A stretch of 64,000 nt of DNA from Bacteroidota bacterium. GTDB lineage: Bacteria > Bacteroidota > Ignavibacteria > Palsa-1295. The stretch spans positions 62,001-126,000 of the forward strand of contig JAUZNX010000010.1 in the NCBI GenBank assembly GCA_030706745.1, read 5' to 3'. Under the pieces are notes generated by a model. The model made no database searches, was not told the origin of the DNA, and saw nothing but the letters and a program-made list of their open reading frames with translations. Within the stretch, counting starts at the first letter, position 1; every line of letters begins with the position of its first letter. Shown piece after piece: positions 7,597 to 16,000 of this stretch. The position numbers and the translations under genes were made by a program.

Positions 7597-8883
7597 ATGC
7601 CGCTTAAATCCAAAGAAAAAGTCTTTACCGGGTATCAGATCTTTGTGATCGCGGTACTCTCATTCATGCAGTTCGCGGTCATTTTGGATTTCATGGTGAT
7701 TTCGCCACTCGGTGTAATCCTGATGAAGACGCTTTCGATCACTCCATCGAAATTCAGCCTTGCCGTATCGGCCTATGCGTTTAGTGCCGGTGCTTCCGGA
7801 TTGCTGGCGGCCGGATTCGCAGATAAATTCGACCGAAAGCGGCTCCTGCTCTTCTTCTTCAGCGGGTTCTTGCTCGGCACGGTGCTCTGCGCGATAGCTC
7901 CAACATTCGAGCTATTGTTAGTCGCTCGTATTGTGACTGGCATCTTCGGCGGTGTGATCGGTTCGGTTAGCTTCGCGATTATCACCGATCTATTTCCGAT
8001 GCAAGTTCGTGGCCGTGTGATGGGGTACGTTCAAATGTCGTTCTCGGCAAGCCAGGTGCTCGGAATTCCCGTTGGGCTCTGGCTCGCAAATGCATACGGC
8101 TGGCACGCCTGCTTTTGGATGATCGCTGCGATTGGAACAGTGGCAGGAATCGTGATCGCAATCAAGATGCGACCCGTTCGCGAGCATCTCACACTGAATA
8201 TCGATCGCAATGCATTGCACCATCTGGTTGCAACGCTCTCCAAACCTCGGTATCTGTTTGGATTTCTGACCATGTCCACTCTGGCCTCTGGATTTATGCT
8301 CATGCCGTTCGGAACGGCGTTCGCCACACAGAATTTGGGTCTGACGATGGACCAGCTCCCGCTGCTGTTTCTCATTACTGGTCTCTCGACCATTGTGGTT
8401 GGACCAATTGCTGGCAAGATCAGCGATGCAATCGGCAAGAACCGATTGTTTATTTTCGCAACGCTGGCGAACTTGATTGTTGTCGCAATCTATACAAATA
8501 TGGGAACGACCCCATTCTGGATTGCCTGTGCAATTAGTGTTGCGATCTGGGTCACGAGCACTGCCCGTATGATCCCGGCTGGGGCGTTGGTGACAGCAAT
8601 ACCTGAGAAAGAGGACCGCGGTGCGTATATGAGTTTGAACTCCGCGATCATGCAAATTTCCGGTGGCATTTCGACAGTGATTGCCGGACTTGTTGTAACC
8701 CAATCACCTGCAGGAAAGCTCGTACACTACGATCTCTTAGGGTATCTCGTGGCTGCAATTATGCTCGTCTCGGTCGCGCTGATGTACTTCATCAATCGAT
8801 CGATCGAAGAAAAGTCCCATGCGGTACCGTTACCGGATGTGAGCGAACAGACCTCTCCGGAATTCGCAACTGAAGCGAGCTAA
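7597..8883 (+). CDS. MFS transporter
   Basis: Major facilitator superfamily permease with 428 residues and about 12 hydrophobic segments. The cytoplasmic loop 2-3 motif appears as GFADKFDRKR, and helix 4/5 carries VARIVTGIFGGVIG and MGYVQMSFSASQVLGIPVG, resembling the drug/sugar antiporter branch (motif C-like Gly/Pro-rich helix 5). This fits a proton-driven exporter, but the substrate cannot be inferred. The last 30 residues form a hydrophilic cytoplasmic tail. It stands alone: the next gene is convergent behind a 180-base palindromic spacer. Confidence 0.9.
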   Translation: MPLKSKEKVFTGYQIFVIAVLSFMQFAVILDFMVISPLGVILMKTLSITPSKFSLAVSAYAFSAGASGLLAAGFADKFDRKRLLLFFFSGFLLGTVLCAIAPTFELLLVARIVTGIFGGVIGSVSFAIITDLFPMQVRGRVMGYVQMSFSASQVLGIPVGLWLANAYGWHACFWMIAAIGTVAGIVIAIKMRPVREHLTLNIDRNALHHLVATLSKPRYLFGFLTMSTLASGFMLMPFGTAFATQNLGLTMDQLPLLFLITGLSTIVVGPIAGKISDAIGKNRLFIFATLANLIVVAIYTNMGTTPFWIACAISVAIWVTSTARMIPAGALVTAIPEKEDRGAYMSLNSAIMQISGGISTVIAGLVVTQSPAGKLVHYDLLGYLVAAIMLVSVALMYFINRSIEEKSHAVPLPDVSEQTSPEFATEAS

Positions 8884-8912
8884 GACTCCGATCACTGCCC
8901 AGATATGTGCTA

Positions 8913-9031
8913 GGCGGTGGCGCATGCTTTAGCTTGAGCGAATCTCAGCGTATGGCGATACAGTTCAGAGGTTCCGCTCGAGTGCACACTCGAGCTCGCA
9001 GAAGCTAAACGTCTGCTGTGCACATTCCGCC
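8913..9031. repeat. Palindromic MITE/REP-like element (CATGCTTTAGCTTG family)
   Basis: Non-coding element between convergent genes. Outer arms GGCGG (8913-8917) and CCGCC (9027-9031), then TTTAGCTT (8928-8935) paired with AAGCTAAA (9002-9009), enclose a perfect inner hairpin GCTCGAGT-GCAC-ACTCGAGC at 8976-8995. The 14-mer CATGCTTTAGCTTG at 8923-8936 recurs exactly at 58664-58677, where it forms a perfect inverted pair. I interpret these as members of one dispersed palindromic family; the element may also act as a bidirectional terminator here. Confidence 0.55.
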
Positions 9032-9067
9032 GCCCACGCCTCCAACGGAGCGAAATAGCCGGCAGCG

Positions 9068-10498
9068 TTATTGCCTCGCTTTCACCACTCGCTGCATCGT
9101 CGTTCCGGTGGCGCTTTGGATGCGGAGCAAATAAACGCCACTCTGCAACTGCGAGAGATCGAGCGACATGGTGTTGTCCGCAGCGTGCGCGCTCACATCT
9201 TGCGCGCGTCCTAACTCATCGATGATCGCGACTTGCGTACTTATGGGATTGTATGGGAAGTCGAGCGTGAGCATCCCCGTCGTCGGGTTCGGATAGATTG
9301 CAGCGTCACTGCCCTGGGCGCTGACGGGATGCACTGCCGCTCTCGCTGCTTGCGCGTCCATTGCTGCAACGCGGGCCTGATAAGCAAGATAATACCTGTC
9401 ACCATAGTACATCCAACTGTTGCCGTTCGCAAACGCTGTATCGAGTTTGTGTTCGAACGCCGGTGTCAGAATTTCCGAGCGAGCGACGATGACGCGCTCG
9501 ATCGAATCCGGAGTGGGTGTAATGTCGAGCTTAAGCGTGTAGTTTGTCGCCCATCTCGGGACAATCCAGAACACCCGCACGCCCGGTCTACCGAAATAGC
9601 TCTGTCTCCAAGTCTCAATCATGGCATCGGCTTCCTTGCGGTACAAACCACATACAACTAACGAATCTCGGAATCCGGCAAGCACCGAGTCGAAATTGAG
9701 CGTCCGCGCGTTTGGTGGACACATCGCAGCCCACCCAGTATTGAGGCTTCCAGCCCATAATACGCTTTGCGTGGCGCTGTCATCAGAAAGTTGATAGACA
9801 AATGCATACGGAACCGGCATGTACGTTTCATTGGCAACGACCAAGGTATCGTGCAAATACTGGGTCCAAATCTCTTGGGTTGCAATGGACATCCGCTCTG
9901 CATTGCCGACGCCGCGATAGAAGAGATACTTCTCCACATTGCCAAGCGAATCGGTCACGATATTGGCGTCTGTTGCGCGAGGCGCCTGCCAGGTGTGCGT
10001 CTCGCCCGGCTTCCATAGGCCTAATGTATCATCGGGCGCCTTTGCACGGATCTGAGCATTCCACGCGATCCATCCGTGCTCGGCCGTGTCCTCGAGGTGC
10101 AGCGTATCGAATCTCGAAGGATACGGCTCTCCATCCGCGCGCGGAGGATACCATTGGCTGATGGTCCCGGCGGGCCAATCGACGCGCACCGAAACAGATC
10201 TTGCGACATCCGAATAGAAATAGATGACGGGCGTCTCCATTTTTAGCGTCGCTCCCGAACACGGCATGTAAAGGCCTTTGCTGATTTGTGGCGAAAATCC
10301 GGAGAAACTGCCAACGAAGTAAGGCAGCGATTCCTCTTCGTGATAGAGTCCGGGCAAGAGCCGACCATCGCTCCCTGCGAGGGTAGTGAACGTGCCCCAC
10401 TCATGCACGACAAATGGTTGCTGCGCGCGAATCCCTGCGGCAAAGAATGCGGAAACAAGAACCAATAGGACGACCAGTCCTGCGACGATCCGTTTCAT
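9068..10498 (-). CDS. T9SS-exported protein of unknown function (HEWGTFT-type)
   Basis: Secreted protein of about 476 residues. The frame is open from 10561, but MKRIVAGLVV at 10498 gives a proper signal peptide ending at IRAQ. The mature N-terminus carries FVVHEWGTFTTLAGSDG, a motif I associate with uncharacterised secreted proteins of Planctomycetota and Bacteroidota. The last 75 residues are a type IX sorting tail: IYPNPTTGMLTLDF, IIDELGR and SGVYLLRIQSATG ending in a basic residue stretch. Export across the outer membrane and surface attachment or release is therefore expected. No catalytic motif was recognised. Confidence 0.82.
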   Translation of the reverse strand: MKRIVAGLVVLLVLVSAFFAAGIRAQQPFVVHEWGTFTTLAGSDGRLLPGLYHEEESLPYFVGSFSGFSPQISKGLYMPCSGATLKMETPVIYFYSDVARSVSVRVDWPAGTISQWYPPRADGEPYPSRFDTLHLEDTAEHGWIAWNAQIRAKAPDDTLGLWKPGETHTWQAPRATDANIVTDSLGNVEKYLFYRGVGNAERMSIATQEIWTQYLHDTLVVANETYMPVPYAFVYQLSDDSATQSVLWAGSLNTGWAAMCPPNARTLNFDSVLAGFRDSLVVCGLYRKEADAMIETWRQSYFGRPGVRVFWIVPRWATNYTLKLDITPTPDSIERVIVARSEILTPAFEHKLDTAFANGNSWMYYGDRYYLAYQARVAAMDAQAARAAVHPVSAQGSDAAIYPNPTTGMLTLDFPYNPISTQVAIIDELGRAQDVSAHAADNTMSLDLSQLQSGVYLLRIQSATGTTMQRVVKARQ

Positions 10499-10579
10499 AG
10501 GCGTAGCGGTAAGTTGTAAGACGACGACGACTGTGAAACACAGGGACAGCCGAAGAGTCACACTGCGGATGAGTTGCAG

Positions 10580-11194
10580 TCACCCGTTCTCGGGAATGAG
10601 AGCCTTCCTGAGTCTATCGAGCCGCTCGGCACCCAGTGCGCGAGCCAGTGGCGTATCGAGGAAATCGAGCACAGGAATGCGTTCGCGTTTGCCGCGCGCG
10701 CGGCCACCTTTGCACTCGCTTATTTCTTCGTAGACGATCTCGAACGTGCTTTCGCCAGTTGGATAAATTCGAATGGGAAAAAGGTGGCAACTGATCGGCT
10801 TGGGAAAGCCAGTAATTTCTCCAGCACGATATGCCCTTTCGATTGCGCAATAAGCGATCTCACTATTATTGTCATACATCACAAAAACGCAATCGCGACC
10901 ACGGATGGCCGGAATGGTCAATGTGCCGTCCGACTGCTTCTCGTACACGCCGGTTCGGTCAATAATCTCGAGTGCCTCGGGCGGCAAATACTTACGGACT
11001 GCCGGTAGAACACGCTCGATCTCCTCGATCTCACCGTGTAAGATCGGCGCACCCGCATCCGCAGGCATCGTGCAACATGCACCTTTGCAGACATCGAGAT
11101 CGCACGCGAATTGGACTTCGCCCAGTGCCCGATCCACTTCGAAATGAGCGCGTTCGCTATAGATGGGTAACTCGATCGATTCAGGCCGGGACAT
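10580..11194 (-). CDS. DUF3109 family protein (Cys-rich, metal-binding type)
   Basis: Cytoplasmic protein of 204 residues with the cysteine pattern of DUF3109 and the related YkgJ-type zinc/iron-chelating group: CDLDVCKGACC near residues 30-41, then a Cys in GRDCVF, one in IAYCAIERAY, one in PISCHLFPIR and one near SECKGG. The CKGACC...DAGAP motif is typical of the family in Bacteroidota. A metal or Fe-S cluster is probable but the function is unknown. The gene starts 3 bases after the stop of the sialidase-like gene, on the same strand, so they may be co-transcribed. Confidence 0.88.
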   Translation of the reverse strand: MSRPESIELPIYSERAHFEVDRALGEVQFACDLDVCKGACCTMPADAGAPILHGEIEEIERVLPAVRKYLPPEALEIIDRTGVYEKQSDGTLTIPAIRGRDCVFVMYDNNSEIAYCAIERAYRAGEITGFPKPISCHLFPIRIYPTGESTFEIVYEEISECKGGRARGKRERIPVLDFLDTPLARALGAERLDRLRKALIPENG

Positions 11195-11197
11195 GAT

Positions 11198-12814
11198 CTA
11201 CGGGAGAATTACTTTTGTGACGAGCGTAGAGAAGCTTCCGTTCGCATCATTCGTTTGTGAAATCGTCGTCATACGAATGAGGTAGCCGCCTGGACTAACC
11301 GATGCCGGAAATCGGATACGATACTCGCCTGCTCCATAGGTCCCACTTATCAGCGACTCCACATGCCGGCCAAGCATATCGTAGAGATCGATCGCTACGT
11401 GTTCGTTCTCCGCCAGCGCGAACGCCAACGAAGGACGAATCGCATCCCCAGCAATCCATATTCGATCACGAGTTGATGACGCGGTACTGTGTACTGTTGC
11501 GCTCGCGGCGGTGTCGACAATTTGCGCAGTCCACACACTGAGAAGCGAATCATCCATCCGCACCCACACAGGGTAAATGTGGCGATTGTATGCGGTGATT
11601 CCGATGTAATCCCCAAAGAATATTTTGGACACCGGATTGAAGGCTGTGCCACTGACCTTCTCATTCGTGAATGACTCGCCACCATCCGTCGAGCGTGCCA
11701 GATACACGTCAGTCATCGGCACACTCCATGGTTCGCCGCCGACATAATTGCGGCGATCGTAAAAGACCAGATAGATGCGACCCGTCACCGGATCGAGCGA
11801 CATGCTCGGAAAAAAATGATGGTTGAGGGACGAGTCATCATTTACTCGAATCTCCTTGCTCCACGTCCCGCCGTTATCTGTGGAGCGCGTGAAATAGACA
11901 TCGGTCACGCCACGCCGTTGATCGGACCACATGATATATAGCCTACCGTAATATGGCGATTGTGGATTCAGGTCCGAGGCCATCATCGGGAAACCATTCG
12001 CGCGGGAAATACCCGGAACATTGAAGTCCCATCCACCGGGCTGTTCGGCAATGATACGATCCTTGCCGAAGGTCTCCCCACCATCGGTTGAGCGATCGTA
12101 ATAAATGTGCGTGCGGGCGGACCACGCGATGTTCACAGCACCATTGGGGCTCGCGGCCGTCGTTGCACCCTCGACTGTGTTACTGCTGTCGATACAATCG
12201 CCGCCCGTATCATCAACCCGGATGCGGTCGGACCAGGTCATGCCATGATCGCTGCTCTTCGCGAAAAAGATTCGCGAGCTATCGCCTGGCAACGTACTGC
12301 CGTATTTATCGTCTTCATTCCAGGATTCGAAGATGGTCCCGAGTGATTTGGATTGGGAGCGGTCCAGCCCGAGCCAGCCTTTATCCTGCATGGTGGGGGG
12401 AGCCAGGCCAATCTCTTCCCCATCATCGAATGTGCGGCCGGCATCCGTTGATCGTTGAACGACCATCCGCCAGAGGAATTGCGGATCTTTCCAGTTCTGC
12501 CCCGAGAGATGCTCATAATAGAGAATACCGGAATCGTCGAACATCAGGCATGGGTCACCCCAGAACCCATATTGGGAGCTCATTCGCATCATATCCCAGG
12601 TAAAGCCGGCATCGGACGATGTAAAGAGATAGTTGATGTTCGCGCCGGCGGCGAGTTGATTCAGATTCTTGGGATTTAGCGCGATCGAAACCTCCTCGGG
12701 GTCGCGCAGGCTCGGATCGCTAATGCGAATGTTCACTGGCTGCGCGTCCAGCCGATACGCAGGAGCCAATGCCGCCGCAATAAGTATAGTAGTGAGCCAA
12801 AGGAATGTCCGCAT
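11198..12814 (-). CDS. Secreted sialidase-like (BNR/Asp-box) protein with T9SS tail
   Basis: A 538-residue exported beta-propeller protein. The signal peptide covers the first 24 residues (cleavage near RLDAQ). At least six Asp-boxes are spread along the chain (SSDAGFTW, STDAGRTF, SSDHGMTW, STDGGETF, STDNGGTW, STDGGESF), as in exo-alpha-sialidase-like proteins. The C-terminal 80 residues resemble a type IX sorting tail, with IDLYDMLGRHVESL and PGGYLIRMTT. Canonical sialidase catalytic residues (an Arg triad, Tyr/Glu pair) could not be assigned by eye, so enzymatic activity is uncertain. It is followed immediately by the DUF3109 gene. Confidence 0.82.
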   Translation of the reverse strand: MRTFLWLTTILIAAALAPAYRLDAQPVNIRISDPSLRDPEEVSIALNPKNLNQLAAGANINYLFTSSDAGFTWDMMRMSSQYGFWGDPCLMFDDSGILYYEHLSGQNWKDPQFLWRMVVQRSTDAGRTFDDGEEIGLAPPTMQDKGWLGLDRSQSKSLGTIFESWNEDDKYGSTLPGDSSRIFFAKSSDHGMTWSDRIRVDDTGGDCIDSSNTVEGATTAASPNGAVNIAWSARTHIYYDRSTDGGETFGKDRIIAEQPGGWDFNVPGISRANGFPMMASDLNPQSPYYGRLYIMWSDQRRGVTDVYFTRSTDNGGTWSKEIRVNDDSSLNHHFFPSMSLDPVTGRIYLVFYDRRNYVGGEPWSVPMTDVYLARSTDGGESFTNEKVSGTAFNPVSKIFFGDYIGITAYNRHIYPVWVRMDDSLLSVWTAQIVDTAASATVHSTASSTRDRIWIAGDAIRPSLAFALAENEHVAIDLYDMLGRHVESLISGTYGAGEYRIRFPASVSPGGYLIRMTTISQTNDANGSFSTLVTKVILP

Positions 12815-13006
12815 TCATAAACCCAACACCGATTCGGCAATTTAATTTTCCGATGACGTACTAATGTAGTAACGACAATTCCCGGTAAGTCCGGATTTTT
12901 GTGGTGATAGCAATGTCGCCGGGTTCGAATGTGACGTATTGGATTCGACTGTTCCGTCTGTCGTCCGTTCCTATCTCTGTAAATTCACGTCTTAACCTTA
13001 TCAGTT

Positions 13007-16000
13007 ATGTATCGCTACTACTTCCTGGGCGCGAGGCTGGCCGTGTGCCTCATCGCGCTGTCTTTTTCAACAACCGCGTTTTCGCAGGACATCCCGCATA
13101 CTCTGAGCTATCAGGGTGTCCTTCAGGGCGCGGATAGCAAGATCGTCGCAGATGGACAGTACACTATCACTGTTCACTTGTATTCCGATGCCAATGGCGA
13201 CCGAGAAGTCTGGAAGGAAACACTTCCGACAACCCTATCCAACGGGATATTCAATATCGCGCTTGGGTCCACCATTCCCCTTCCGCCGATGGACCGCCCG
13301 CTCTGGGCTGGCACCCAAATCGGCAATGGCGAAGTGATGAAGCCGCTAACGCCACTTTCAGCAACGCCATACGCCCTTGGCATTGCCGATAATTCGGTCA
13401 CAAAAGGAAAGATGGCGACGGATTACGTAAGTTCGCTCACGCTTAATGGCCAGACCGTCAGCGGCCGCGGGGCTGACATTAATATTCAAACAGGCGATGG
13501 TATCGTTGCTGCGGTCGATCCGGCAACGAATACGCTGCTGCTCAAGTCCGGCCCGACTTCGCTTGAAGGCGCCAAAGGTGGTGCGGTACAGGGCAACACG
13601 ACGATCAGCGGCTCGCTTACGGTGACCGGCTCGTCGTATCTTGGTTCAAGCTCCGCGCCTACGACAATCTATGGCGATGAACATCTTTCAGGTAGCCTCA
13701 TCATGGCATCCGGCAAGACCCTTACGATTCCGGACCTGGCCTCCAGCAGTGTGGTGCGCACGGATGGATCGAGCAATCTGACGACGGGCAAGGTCGGGGT
13801 CTCGGACCTCTCGGCAACGGGATCGGCAAGCAGCACGACATTCCTGCGCGGTGACAATACATGGGCGGCCCCCGGCGGCAATGGTTGGAATCTCACCGGC
13901 AACTCCGGTACGACGTACCGCACGAACTTCATCGGCACGACCGATGGGCAGAACCTGCAAATCCGCGTGAATAACCAGCAGGCGGGGCTGATTGAATATA
14001 ATGGCAATACAAATACCGGCATTGGGTACCAAGTGTTGAATTCCAACACGACCGGTTTCAGCAACACCGCCAGCGGGTTTCAGTCGCTCTTTAGGAACAC
14101 AACCGGCATCCAAAATACAGCCAGCGGCACCTATGCGCTTTTTAGCAATACGACCGGCATCAGCAACACCGCCAGTGGTGCTGCTGCGCTCCTTGAGAAC
14201 ACGACCGGTAGCAACAACACGGCCATTGGCGGCGCTGCGCTCGAGATCAACACGACCGGCGGCGACAACACGGCAACTGGCTTTCAGGCGCTGGCATATA
14301 ATACGGCGGGCGGCAACAACACAGCCAGCGGGTCCTATGCGCTCTTTAGCAACTCGTCCGGCGGCAGCAACACCGCCAGCGGCTACGGTGCGCTCGAATC
14401 CAACACGACTGGCGGCTACAACACATCCAGCGGGGCCAATACGCTCGCGAACAACACGACCGGCACCTACAACACGGCCAGCGGCGCCTCTGCGCTCCGG
14501 GGCAACACAACCGGCAGCAACAACACGGCCAGCGGCCATCAGGCGCTTTATTCCAACACGACCGGCACCTACAACACGGCCAGCGGCGATCAGGCTCTCT
14601 ATAGCAACACGACGGGCAACTTCAACATGGCCAGCGGCAGCGGTACGCTCGCGAACAACACGACGGGCAACTTCAACATGGCCAGCGGCAGCGGTGCGCT
14701 CGCGAACAACACGACCGGCACCTACAACATGGCCAGCGGCGCCGATGCGCTGCTGAACAACACGACCGGCAACAACAACACCGCAAGCGGCCCCAATGCG
14801 CTTTATAGCAACACGACCGCCAGCGGCAATTCTGCATTTGGGTACGGCTCGCTGCAAGCGAACGCCTCAGGTGTTGCCAATGTCGCCGTTGGCGATAGCG
14901 CATTATTTTCAAATACAACTGCCAGTGGAAATACGGCAGTCGGATATCGGTCGATGTGGCGGAACGCGACAGGATTTGGTAATTCTGCTTTCGGCGATAG
15001 CGCATTAATCTTTAACAGATACGGCAACAACAATACGGCCGATGGTTACCAGGCACTCTCTTCCAACACGACCGGCGGCAGCAACACGGCCATCGGCTCT
15101 CAGGCGCTCAATAGCAACACGATCGGTTTCGAGAACACGGCCAGCGGCGCTCAGGCGCTCTTTAGCAACACGACCGGATTCGACAATATGGCCAGTGGCC
15201 TTCAGGCGCTCTATAGCAACACAGACGGGTACGAGAACACAGCCAGCGGCGTCCAGGCCCTCTTTAGCAACACAGACGGGTCCGAGAACACAGCCAGCGG
15301 TTTCGAGGCACTCGAATTCAATACAACCGGCAACTACAACACGGCCAGCGGCTATTTGGCGCTCAATAGCAATACGACCGGCTACTTCAACACGGCCAGC
15401 GGTGCCCAGGCTCTCGTCTTGAATACAACCGGCAACTTCAACACGGCCAGCGGCTATACGGCGCTCTTGAGCAACACGACCGGCGCTTACAACACCGCCA
15501 GCGGCGTCTATGCGCTGCTGAACAACACAACCGCCAGCGGCAATGCTGCCTTTGGTTTTGGTTCGCTCTTTACGAATACCGCTGGTGTTGCCAACGTCGC
15601 CGTAGGTGATAGCGCGCTCTTTAGGAGTACAACTGCCAGCGGAAATACAGCCGTCGGCTACCGGTCGATGTGGCAGAATACGACAGGATTTGACAATTCC
15701 GCTATCGGTGATAGCGCATTGTTCTCTAACACGACGGGCAGCAGCAGCACGGCCAGCGGCGTCTACGCGCTCAAATTCAACACGACTGCCAGCGGCAATG
15801 CTGCCTTTGGTTATGGCTCGCTCTATACGAATACCACCGGTGTTGCCAACGTCGCCGTTGGCGATAGCGCATTATTTTCAAATACAACCGCCAGCGGAAA
15901 CACCGCCGTCGGCTACCGTTCAATCTGGCAGAATACGACAGGGTTTGACAATTCCGCTATCGGCGATAGCGCATTATTCTCAAATACGATTGGCAACAGC

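Noticed and set aside
7990-8703. 237-codon minus-strand ORF inside the MFS transporter
   Set aside because: Cys/Arg/His-rich antisense shadow of a clear membrane protein gene.
12895-12965. GGTTCGA-like segment suggestive of a tRNA T-arm ahead of the repeat gene
   Set aside because: No acceptor stem, D-arm or anticodon arm could be folded around it.
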